From NCBI GenBank assembly GCA_003575245.1, contig NMQN01000773.1, forward strand, positions 1 to 6,850: a stretch of DNA of 6,850 bases, in the 5' to 3' direction. Each line of letters starts with the position of its first letter. Position 1 is the first letter of the stretch. Positions 1-6,327 of this stretch are shown here, in pieces. A program made the position numbers and the translations under genes. This DNA is from Candidatus Atribacteria bacterium 1244-E10-H5-B2 (lineage in GTDB: Bacteria; Atribacterota; JS1; SB-45; 34-128). The notes under the pieces are model-generated. The model worked only from the letters and a program-made list of their open reading frames with translations. It had not been told where the DNA came from and did not search any database.

Positions 1-693
1 AATGAGACATTCTTTGGGTAATCCCACATCTTCTGCTACGGTAGTACTTACTTTTCCTATAATTTCTCCTGATGGGACAGGGCTTGAAAGAAGACTTTTA
101 TCTATACCAACCTTGTCTAAGATAAATTCTGACCACTCTCTCTTTAGAAGGTCAAAAGCCATAGTCCTTGAAGCCATAGTCCAATCTATATACGGTTGTG
201 CCCCTAACTTTGAACTTATGAAATCTACATAGGTCATAAACTTATATGTTTCTTTATAAATATCCTTAGTATTTTCTTTAAACCATAAGATTTTAGTAAG
301 AGAAGTTATAGGGTGCGGCCTCATACCTGTAATGTTAAAGAGCTCTCTTTCTCCTATAAGTTCAGAACAAAATTGAGCTTCTTTTGTGCTCCTATAATCC
401 ATTCCCAAGATGGCATTGTGGAGGGGATGAATTTTACTATCTACAGGGATCACTGCATCCCCCTGGACAGAAACACATATAGCCTTTATATCTTTTAAGT
501 TACTTTCTTTTATTGCTTTTCTGATCACATTCTTTGTTATCTCCCAGACTTTCTCTGGGTCTTGTTCTGCCCGGTTAGGCTTTTTAATTATTACATCATA
601 TACGCTAGAACTATAACCTTTAATCTTCCCTTCTAAGTCAAATACGATAGCCTTGCAGGCTGTAGTTCCTACATCTAAACCTATAACATGCAT
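1..693 (-). CDS. FGGY-family carbohydrate kinase, N-terminal part (runs off the left edge)
   Basis: The reading frame stays open from the ATG at 693 to base 1, giving 231 residues of a family usually near 500, so only the first ribonuclease-H-like domain is visible. Residues 1-20 form the first phosphate-binding motif of the FGGY/actin-like ATPase fold (VIGLDVGTT, residues 3-11). Residues 98-104 (GMDYRST) match the substrate-side WxDxR-type motif, and residues 123-139 (GMRPHPITSLTKILWFK) and 167-185 (PYIDWTMASRTMAFDLLK) are typical of sugar kinases of this family. It should phosphorylate a sugar, ketose or polyol with ATP in the cytoplasm. The start is supported by GAGGG at 701-705, seven bases upstream. 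It follows the isomerase-like gene by 17 bp and is the fifth visible gene of the operon. The substrate cannot be read from the sequence. D-apulose kinases, xylulokinases, gluconate kinases and L-fuculokinases all belong to this family. Confidence 0.92.
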   Translation of the reverse strand, partial: MHVIGLDVGTTACKAIVFDLEGKIKGYSSSVYDVIIKKPNRAEQDPEKVWEITKNVIRKAIKESNLKDIKAICVSVQGDAVIPVDSKIHPLHNAILGMDYRSTKEAQFCSELIGERELFNITGMRPHPITSLTKILWFKENTKDIYKETYKFMTYVDFISSKLGAQPYIDWTMASRTMAFDLLKREWSEFILDKVGIDKSLLSSPVPSGEIIGKVSTTVAEDVGLPKECLI

Positions 694-710
694 AATTATT
701 CCCTCATTTT

Positions 711-2114
711 TTATGTATGCCAGTACACATCAATCCCTAAATAGTTAGAAAATGCTTCTTGAAGTACTCTTGCCACTTGCGAGCGGTTTATAGCAACATG
801 ATGTTCATAACCATTTTTACAGATGAAATGGAGAAGTTCCTGAAGCTTTGGAATATGAGCTACACCCCAAGCCCCAAAAGTATTTATCTTGTCCTTTGTT
901 ATCTCTCCTTCTCCTACATAAGCTTTTAACTTACCTTGAATATCATCCGTAGTGAGACGGGCAAATGTAAATGGACCAGGCTTAATGTTTCCTGTTAACG
1001 CGCCATAGGCATTCTCATGCCCTACTGTTCCTCCTATAACGTCTCCATATTTCATTACAAAAGACTCAAAGATAGATTTTGGAAAATTTCCACAATGAAA
1101 AAGAATGGCCTTATTTAATTCACCGTCATAGTTATTATTCCAATCTACAAGAGCAGATTGCTTATTAGAAACACATTGTAAGGCATACATTGCTAAAACT
1201 CCTGTAATATCTAGTTCGCAGGCGCTAGGGTAAAGCTTATCACTCATCATACTCATAATAGAACAGGGCATTATCCCAAGGTTATACTCGATGGAAGTCC
1301 AGCATTGAATAGCAGATGCCACTATATCATTTTCTCTCATCCAATTCTCTATAGTTATAGAAAGTTGAGCCATAGTTTGTATCTTTTCCACTGGGACTTG
1401 AGAAGTATCACAGTAGGAACGAATTTCTTCTACCTTCTCTTTTACTATAGGTTCATCTATAGATAATCTTTTCATTCTATAGAAGATCTCCGAAAGATCG
1501 ATCCCTTCTACAGAAATTCCATATCTTTCAAGGATTTTTTCTGAAAAACGAACAGTATTAAAAGTCCCTGGCCGGGCACCAATTGCTCCAACTTTTATAT
1601 TTTTTAATCCCTTAACTACTTTACATACCCCTGAAAACCATTGAAGATCTTCTATAAAGCTACTGTCCTCAGGATTTATAGTGTGGACTTGGATAATAGA
1701 AAAGGGAATATTATACTGTGCCAAATTATTACAAACAGAAATTTTACCACAAAAACTGTCTCCTCGGTGGGCAAAATCTAATGCGTTAATATCATCAGGA
1801 AAAGCATGTACTAATACTGGTACTTTTAGACCGCTTAGACGTAAAGCATTGGCTACCCCCTTTTCATCTCCAAAATTAGGAAGAGTAACAATTACTCCAT
1901 CTATTTTATCAGAGTTCTCTTTAAACAGTTGAGCACACTTTTTAGCATCCTCCCAGGTCTCTACAGTTCCAGACTTTGTATCCTCTAGAGAAAGACAAAC
2001 GACATTATGTCCTTCTTTTTCTAAAATCTTTATCATCTTTTCTCTTCCAACTTGAGCTAAACTATCAGGGAAAAAGTTTCTATTACTTACAATAAGCCCG
2101 AAAGTAAGCGCCAT
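711..2114 (-). CDS. L-fucose/L-arabinose isomerase-like protein
   Basis: A complete 467-residue cytoplasmic protein of the FucI/AraA-like superfamily, which interconverts aldoses and ketoses with a bound metal, usually manganese. The N-terminal half is Rossmann-like (FGLIVSNRNFFP, residues 5-16; DGVIVTLPNFGDE, residues 72-84), and GARPGTFNTVRF at residues 179-190 is a strongly conserved family segment. Likely metal or catalytic residues by family pattern are Glu300 (SACELD), Asp324 (LVDWNN), His340 (LFHCGN) and one of His438/His439. The protein is shorter than true L-fucose isomerase (about 590 residues) and belongs to the broad uncharacterised 450-500 residue branch, so the substrate is open. 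ATG at 2114 has a perfect AGGAGGT at 2121-2127, six bases upstream. It sits 21 bp after the DRL-like gene and 17 bp before the kinase. Isomerase followed by FGGY kinase is the standard order for sugar catabolism. Confidence 0.88.
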   Translation of the reverse strand: MALTFGLIVSNRNFFPDSLAQVGREKMIKILEKEGHNVVCLSLEDTKSGTVETWEDAKKCAQLFKENSDKIDGVIVTLPNFGDEKGVANALRLSGLKVPVLVHAFPDDINALDFAHRGDSFCGKISVCNNLAQYNIPFSIIQVHTINPEDSSFIEDLQWFSGVCKVVKGLKNIKVGAIGARPGTFNTVRFSEKILERYGISVEGIDLSEIFYRMKRLSIDEPIVKEKVEEIRSYCDTSQVPVEKIQTMAQLSITIENWMRENDIVASAIQCWTSIEYNLGIMPCSIMSMMSDKLYPSACELDITGVLAMYALQCVSNKQSALVDWNNNYDGELNKAILFHCGNFPKSIFESFVMKYGDVIGGTVGHENAYGALTGNIKPGPFTFARLTTDDIQGKLKAYVGEGEITKDKINTFGAWGVAHIPKLQELLHFICKNGYEHHVAINRSQVARVLQEAFSNYLGIDVYWHT

Positions 2115-2135
2115 GTTTGCACCTCCTAAAATTTT

Positions 2136-3428
2136 TTATCCTAAAATACTATCTTGAAGCCTTCTTAATTGTAAAAGAACCGAATTTTCATTAAGTTCTA
2201 CCATATCCCAAGTTATAATTTGATCCCTTTCTACATCACATTTAAGTCTTGCACCTTGAGCAAGTCCCACGGGTAACATATTTTCTTCTTTAGCAACTTC
2301 GTATAGTTCAATAGATGATCTATAGCAGTATCCTCCCATACTATCTAGAATCTCTCCTTTTTTAAGGTTTTTCTTTGCTACAGTAATACATTCTGAAACA
2401 AGGGCCTTTAAAGGATGCCCGCTGGATTCACCATAAATGACTCCTTGAACCGCTGTAAGAGGAGTCTCAATACTACAGAGATGATATGGTCTAAGCAAAA
2501 GATAATTTGGTCCATACCCCATATCCCTCTGGATTAGACCACTTTTTAGCCTTGGATTATCAGTAGTTACAATTACAAAAACTCCTGGGTTTATATCACC
2601 TATTGCATAATCTACTATCCCTTCTTTTTTCAATATTCCCCCCTGGTTCTTTCTGCAAAATATTGAAGTTAAGTCTTTTACATTGCATTTTGGGCCGTGC
2701 ATGCCTCTTATATCAGGTACAAGACCAGTAGCATTTGATACTGCAGCCATTTCTATTATCGTTTTAGAGCCATCGACAAATTCAACAAGCATCTTGGCGT
2801 TCATATCCCTCTTTTTTGCTCTTGCTTTCCACTGTTCAGGTGTTGCATAGATATCAAGAGGATTGTTCTTTCCCTTTCCCCCTGCAACAATCTTAAAGCC
2901 TAAAGCCTTTGCAAATCTATATAATTCTATAATTGCAGCAGGCTCATCACCAGCTGCCAATGAATAAACTACCCCTGCATTCTCAGCTAATTGCCTTATT
3001 ATAGGCCCTATAGTTACATCACATTCTACATTCAACATTACAATATGTTTCTTTTGATTTATACAATCAAGAGAGATCAATGCTCCCATCTCTGGTGAAC
3101 CTGTTGCGTCTATTACCACCTGGATAGGTTCAGCTCTTGTTGCAATCTTATAATTTGTTGAGACAATCTTTTTCCCTTCTTTTATAGCTTTTGATGCAGT
3201 ATCTATGTCTGAGGTCTCAATTATATCTTTTTCATCTGAGCCTGCAATTTTATAGGCATTTAGAGCTATCTCTGTTTTTAAATCAATAACTACTGGTACA
3301 TCTATTCCAACCATACAGCTAATCTGAGAGACGATATCAGTCCCCATCTGGCCAGCCCCGATCAATCCTACCTTAATAGGCTTACCTTCTTTTTGAAGTT
3401 GTTCTAATTTTTTATCTATTTCGTACAT
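2136..3428 (-). CDS. DRL (DXR-like)/SAF-domain NAD(P)-dependent oxidoreductase, probable reductoisomerase
   Basis: A complete 430-residue protein. An N-terminal helix leads into a Rossmann domain with the dinucleotide loop GLIGAGQMG (residues 21-29), continuing through VVIDATGSPEMG (residues 104-115) and HIVMLNVECDVTIGP (residues 128-142). The middle catalytic part contains SLAAGDEPAA (156-165), VAGGKGKNNP (181-190), NATGLVPD (232-239) and GINPGVFV-like segments. Residues about 354-412 form a SAF-like C-terminal domain. This order, resembling homoserine dehydrogenase followed by SAF, is that of the DRL family, first described in Brucella as a substitute for DXR in the MEP isoprenoid pathway. 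The family has many paralogues of unknown function. In this catabolic operon the protein more likely acts on a sugar or polyol phosphate than in isoprenoid synthesis. ATG at 3428 has GAGGAG at 3437-3442, eight bases upstream. Family assignment is fairly firm; the reaction is inferred. Confidence 0.85.
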   Translation of the reverse strand: MYEIDKKLEQLQKEGKPIKVGLIGAGQMGTDIVSQISCMVGIDVPVVIDLKTEIALNAYKIAGSDEKDIIETSDIDTASKAIKEGKKIVSTNYKIATRAEPIQVVIDATGSPEMGALISLDCINQKKHIVMLNVECDVTIGPIIRQLAENAGVVYSLAAGDEPAAIIELYRFAKALGFKIVAGGKGKNNPLDIYATPEQWKARAKKRDMNAKMLVEFVDGSKTIIEMAAVSNATGLVPDIRGMHGPKCNVKDLTSIFCRKNQGGILKKEGIVDYAIGDINPGVFVIVTTDNPRLKSGLIQRDMGYGPNYLLLRPYHLCSIETPLTAVQGVIYGESSGHPLKALVSECITVAKKNLKKGEILDSMGGYCYRSSIELYEVAKEENMLPVGLAQGARLKCDVERDQIITWDMVELNENSVLLQLRRLQDSILG

Positions 3429-3449
3429 CTAAAATTCTCCTCTTTAATA

Positions 3450-4499
3450 CTAAATCCAAGGGTTAACTATTATTTTTAATACTTTACCCTGTTCTGCATA
3501 TTTAATACCTTCCTCGATCTCTTCTAGTGGGACTATCTTGTCAATATAACTCTTGGCATTTATCTCTTTTAGTGCGATTAGATTTAGCGCTTTTTCATGG
3601 GCATAAACAGGATAAGAAAAAGTACCAACTACTGTTAATTCGTTATAATGAATAAGATTACTATTTAATGTCGTTATAGGTTTATCCTTAGGTAAGCCCC
3701 CAAATATAATAATTCTTCCTCTCTTACGTACCATCTCAACTCCCTGTTCTTGTGTCTTAGCAACAGGATTTGCTATAATTGCAAAATCTGCACCCAGACC
3801 ATTGGTGATCTCTAAGACTTTTTTTACAGGGTCCTGGCTACCAGCATCTATAAGATAATCTGAATGAAACTTTTTAACGATATCTAATCTTGTAAGACCT
3901 ACCATTATTATCTTTGAAGCTCCCCTCGCCCTGGCTACTTCTAAATGTAGGCAACCTATAGGACCATCACCAATGATTACTACCGTATCACCTAAACTTA
4001 TAATGTTATACTCTTGACAAGCAACAACAGAAGATGCAGGCTCTGATATAGTTGCCTCTTCAAAACTAAGGCCTTCAGGTATATGATGGATTATTCCATG
4101 GTTAATTACCTCACCGGGTAGATATATAAATTGTGCAAATCCTCCAGGCCAGTGAGTACCTATTAGTCTATGATTTAGACACAGATTGTGAAGTCCTCTT
4201 TTACAATAATAACATTCCCCACAGCTCACATCAGGTGCGATAGCTACTTTATCTCCAATTTTAAATTTTTTTATTTTTTCTCCAACTTCTTCTATCACAC
4301 CTGCAATTTCATGACCCATAATCTGTTCTTTTACATCAATCTTTAAACCGTTATGATAATTTCTTACATCAGAACCACATATTCCACATGCTTCTACCTT
4401 TACTAAAATCCCATCATCTTCGCATTGAGGGATGTTAATTTCTTTTACAACTATTTTTTCTATTTCTTCAAACACTGCTGCTTTCATTTTTCTCATCAT
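3450..4499 (-). CDS. Zinc-dependent medium-chain dehydrogenase (sorbitol/threonine dehydrogenase type)
   Basis: A complete 349-residue member of the MDR alcohol dehydrogenase superfamily. Catalytic zinc ligands are Cys41 (CGICGSD), His63 and Glu64 (MGHE), with Glu153 (SEP). The four structural zinc cysteines are Cys93, Cys96, Cys99 and Cys107. The Rossmann loop is GDGPIG (residues 177-182). The position after the second strand reads MVGLTR with no acidic residue, so NAD preference is not obvious. It would oxidise a secondary alcohol of a polyol or sugar, or reduce the ketone, in the cytoplasm. AGAGGT at 4505-4510 is five bases from the ATG at 4499. ATG codons at 4496 and 4487 are alternatives, and the family usually begins MKAAV, which here is the ATG at 4487. 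The start overlaps the end of the SIS gene by 32 bp (20 bp from the latest start), suggesting translational coupling. The substrate is unknown. Confidence 0.93.
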   Translation of the reverse strand: MMRKMKAAVFEEIEKIVVKEINIPQCEDDGILVKVEACGICGSDVRNYHNGLKIDVKEQIMGHEIAGVIEEVGEKIKKFKIGDKVAIAPDVSCGECYYCKRGLHNLCLNHRLIGTHWPGGFAQFIYLPGEVINHGIIHHIPEGLSFEEATISEPASSVVACQEYNIISLGDTVVIIGDGPIGCLHLEVARARGASKIIMVGLTRLDIVKKFHSDYLIDAGSQDPVKKVLEITNGLGADFAIIANPVAKTQEQGVEMVRKRGRIIIFGGLPKDKPITTLNSNLIHYNELTVVGTFSYPVYAHEKALNLIALKEINAKSYIDKIVPLEEIEEGIKYAEQGKVLKIIVNPWI

Positions 4500-5115
4500 T
4501 TGTTACCTCTTTCAAAAGTTTCTCTCCAACTGCACCTCCAGAATGAATAATCGCAAATTGTTCTTTAGTATAATTTGTATACTTCATTAAAGAAACAGCT
4601 ATTGCATCAAATAATGATATGACCGCAATAGTACTTGATGTAGCTAACATATTAAATTCATCAGCCTCTCTTTCAACTTTAACCTTTAGAAGCAAGTTAC
4701 ACTCTTTACCGAGGATTGAACTTTCATTTTCTGTTACACCTATTAGTTTAACTTCTTTTTTTTTTAGAGAAGGAACCACATTTATTATCTCTTTGGTATT
4801 CCCACCTTTCGAAATTGCAATGACAATATCATTTCTCTGTACCGCACCCAACCCACCGTGTACACTATCTGCAGGTGATAAAAAGAATGAGGGTATTTCA
4901 ATACAAGAGAAGGTATGGGCAATTTTTCTAGCTGCAGCAGCTGACGTCCCTACACCCATAGTTATAACTCTACTATTATTATTTTTACAGTCCGCTATCA
5001 TCTCTACCACCCTAAATATAGCATCCTTATCTACAGTAGTAGCTAATTCTTCTATAGATGATATTTCTATCTTCCAAACTTCTTGCACCGTCTTCCATAA
5101 TTCTTCTTTTTCCAT
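4468..5115 (-). CDS. SIS-domain sugar-phosphate isomerase (KpsF/GutQ-like, without CBS domains)
   Basis: A complete 215-residue single-domain SIS protein. It follows the arabinose-5-phosphate isomerase pattern: GVGTSAAAARKIAHTF (residues 54-69), PSFFLSPADSVHGGLG (75-90, with His86), AISKGGNTKEI (100-110), ADEFNMLATSSTIAV (151-165) and HSGGAVGEKL (191-200, with His191 at the place of the family HPGG histidine). KdsD/KpsF/GutQ enzymes interconvert D-arabinose 5-phosphate and D-ribulose 5-phosphate but carry a C-terminal CBS pair (about 320 residues). That pair is absent here, and the protein ends naturally with a polar tail. Related single-SIS enzymes include 6-phospho-3-hexuloisomerase. It is the promoter-proximal gene of the minus-strand operon. 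GGAGGG at 5119-5124 lies unusually close to the ATG (four bases after GGAGG), but no better in-frame start is present. It probably isomerises a pentose or ketose phosphate; the exact substrate is inferred. Confidence 0.87.
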   Translation of the reverse strand: MEKEELWKTVQEVWKIEISSIEELATTVDKDAIFRVVEMIADCKNNNSRVITMGVGTSAAAARKIAHTFSCIEIPSFFLSPADSVHGGLGAVQRNDIVIAISKGGNTKEIINVVPSLKKKEVKLIGVTENESSILGKECNLLLKVKVEREADEFNMLATSSTIAVISLFDAIAVSLMKYTNYTKEQFAIIHSGGAVGEKLLKEVTNDEKNESSSV

Positions 5116-5139
5116 ATGCCCTCCATTATTTTCTTTTAG

Positions 5140-5168
5140 ATTATACTATAAATGAAAATAAAAGTAAA
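5140..5168 (-). promoter_or_regulatory. Sigma-70-type promoter of the minus-strand operon
   Basis: Read on the minus strand, the -35 box TTTACT (5163-5168) is separated by 17 bp from a perfect -10 box TATAAT (5140-5145). Transcription would start near 5133 and leave a leader of only about 18 bases before the SIS-isomerase ATG at 5115. No start site has been measured. Confidence 0.72.
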
Positions 5169-5243
5169 GATTTCTTTCAAGTACATTTTTATGTGAGACA
5201 ACGGGGAAGGGAAGATGGGGAAAAATTTGTTATAGTATCCATG

Positions 5244-5302
5244 GGTGTAGCTTACCTCCTTTTTTAAAAAAGGTTTTTGTTTTCTATAGGTAAGTCTACA
5301 CC
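5244..5302. repeat. Long inverted repeat between the divergent promoters
   Basis: The left arm GGTGTAGCTTACCT (5244-5257) is the reverse complement of the right arm (5288-5302) except for one extra base in the right arm. The 30-bp spacer contains a second, perfect palindrome at 5258-5273. The arm centres are about 45 bp apart, roughly four helical turns, which would suit a looping or paired-dimer regulator site. The right arm is followed by TTTTTATT, so on the plus strand it also resembles a terminator hairpin. It ends 23 bp before the rightward -35 box. Symmetry is certain; function is not. Confidence 0.75.
5258..5273. repeat. Perfect 16-bp palindrome in the spacer of the long inverted repeat
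   Basis: CCTTTTTTAAAAAAGG reads the same on both strands. It lies directly against the left arm of the larger repeat. The A/T tract would bend DNA or melt easily. In RNA it would form an apical hairpin with no room for a loop, so a role as DNA is more plausible. Confidence 0.65.
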
Positions 5303-5305
5303 TTT

Positions 5306-5335
5306 TTATTATATTGTTATTATATTTGATAATAA
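5306..5335. promoter_or_regulatory. Operator-like palindrome and 11-bp direct repeats overlapping the rightward -35 box
   Basis: TTATTATATT occurs at 5306-5315 and again at 5317-5326, an 11-bp spacing of about one helical turn. The second copy begins a 19-bp inverted repeat, TTATTAT-ATTTG-ATAATAA (5317-5335), which covers the -35 box TTGATA at 5326-5331. A protein bound there would block the plus-strand promoter, so this is a candidate repressor site. AT-rich DNA yields such symmetry by chance fairly easily, so the call is moderate. Confidence 0.45.
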
Positions 5336-5354
5336 TTTTCAAATGTGATATTCT
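5326..5354 (+). promoter_or_regulatory. Sigma-70-type promoter of the TIM-barrel gene
   Basis: The -35 box TTGATA (5326-5331), a 17-bp spacer and the -10 box TATTCT (5349-5354), preceded directly by TGA (extended -10 TGn), make a good promoter. Transcription would start near 5361 and give a leader of about 54 bases to the ATG at 5415. It may also have served the glycosidase fragment downstream. Confidence 0.68.
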
Positions 5355-5414
5355 AAAAAGAAATTAAGTAGGGTACCTTGAGAAGTTAATATAGGATTAC
5401 GGAGGGAGGATAAA

Positions 5415-6275
5415 ATGTTTTTAGCTCTAAATACATTTGTTTATGAAGTGGGGAGAGTTCCTATTGAAGATGCTTTAAAGAGTGCTTATAATTTTGGCTT
5501 TAGATTTATCGATTATGCTGCTTTTAACTCTGGAGACCCTACAATAATGTCTAAATCTAAGCAGAAGGAAATAGTAAAGATATTTAAAGATTATGGATTT
5601 AAATCTTCTCAGTTACTTCTTGCCAATACCCAATATATAGCTTCTACTGATACTTCAAGAAGGATGAAAACATTAGATTATATGAAAGAATGTGCAGATT
5701 TCCAACTTGAATTAGAAGGTAAACAAGTTTTAGTATGTTGGGGATGTGGGGTTTATGAATCTGGAGTTATGCAAGAAGAAAACTGGATTAATTCTGTTAA
5801 TTCTATTAGAGAGCATGCAAAGTGGTGTTTAGATAGGGGAATATTAGTTGACCTAGAACTTGATCCACATGTGTATTTTGTAGTGAACAGTACTCAAAAG
5901 ATGGCTAAGATTATCGAAGATGTTGGAATGCCAAATGTTTTTGCTAATGTTGATATTGGACACCTATGTATTACCAGAGAGAGGCCAAATACCCTTGAAA
6001 AACTAAAAGATAAGATTCTTCATGTCCATATAAGCGAAACCGATACATTTGAACATACAAATAGTATTATTGGGACTGGAAAAGCTGATTTCAATGCCTA
6101 CATAGATTTTTTGATGAAACTTGATATAGAAAAGAACTGTGAAAAGTATGGAGAAGCTTGTACTGCCGGCATTGAGATGGGAGAACCAGGAAAGTTCGTT
6201 GATAATCCAGATCACTGGGTTAAAAAGAGCCTTGAATATTTAAATAAAATCTTACCAGATTGGAAACTACAATAG
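5415..6275 (+). CDS. Xylose isomerase-like TIM-barrel sugar isomerase/epimerase
   Basis: A complete 286-residue protein of the AP endonuclease 2/xylose isomerase-like TIM-barrel family, normally 260-300 residues. Expected metal ligands are all present: Glu148 (DLELDPH), Asp180 with His183 (NVDIGH), His205 (HVHISE) and Glu254 (GIEMGEP). GTGKADFNAYIDFL (220-233) matches the family segment G-x-G-x-x-D/N-[FW]. Known members are hydroxypyruvate isomerase, ketose 3-epimerases, inosose dehydratase, D-apiose isomerase-type enzymes and 3-oxo-isoapionate decarboxylase, so the exact reaction cannot be fixed. ATG at 5415 is preceded by GGAGGGAGGA (5401-5410), with the nearer GGAGG five bases away. No signal peptide is seen. 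The gene is transcribed away from the minus-strand operon and is followed after 52 bp by the glycosidase remnant, with no terminator between, so the two were probably co-transcribed. Confidence 0.9.
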   Translation: MFLALNTFVYEVGRVPIEDALKSAYNFGFRFIDYAAFNSGDPTIMSKSKQKEIVKIFKDYGFKSSQLLLANTQYIASTDTSRRMKTLDYMKECADFQLELEGKQVLVCWGCGVYESGVMQEENWINSVNSIREHAKWCLDRGILVDLELDPHVYFVVNSTQKMAKIIEDVGMPNVFANVDIGHLCITRERPNTLEKLKDKILHVHISETDTFEHTNSIIGTGKADFNAYIDFLMKLDIEKNCEKYGEACTAGIEMGEPGKFVDNPDHWVKKSLEYLNKILPDWKLQ

Positions 6276-6327
6276 TGAAGATAAGCGTATCGAGCGGAGA
6301 CTATCTTATGGAGAGGAGGTTTGCGCT

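Larger units (their letters stand above)
5116..5414. promoter_or_regulatory. Divergent control region between the minus-strand operon and the TIM-barrel gene
   Basis: These 299 bp hold no convincing gene. From left to right they contain the ribosome site and promoter of the leftward operon (up to 5168), a purine-rich stretch (about 5197-5225), a long inverted repeat (5244-5302), AT-rich 11-bp direct repeats and a palindrome (5306-5335), the rightward promoter (5326-5354), and a ribosome site at 5401-5409. The arrangement suggests joint control of both transcription units. No regulator gene is visible in the window. Confidence 0.7.

Noticed and set aside
2..232. Open frame on the plus strand opposite the kinase.
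   Set aside because: It is antisense to a clearly recognisable FGGY kinase and lacks a ribosome site or protein features.
4619..5155. A 178-codon plus-strand frame opposite the SIS gene.
   Set aside because: It mirrors a well-conserved SIS domain on the other strand. Its hydrophobic look is a by-product of the complementary codons, and it has no ribosome site.
5058..5342. Small frames on both strands across the divergent control region (5058-5267 plus, 5136-5342 minus).
   Set aside because: They run through the promoters and the inverted repeat, have no ribosome site at the right distance, and give low-complexity peptides.
6278..6307. AAGATA...TATCTT inverted repeat after the TIM-barrel gene as a terminator.
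   Set aside because: The stem is six AT-rich pairs with an 18-base loop and no T-run follows, so it does not resemble an intrinsic terminator.
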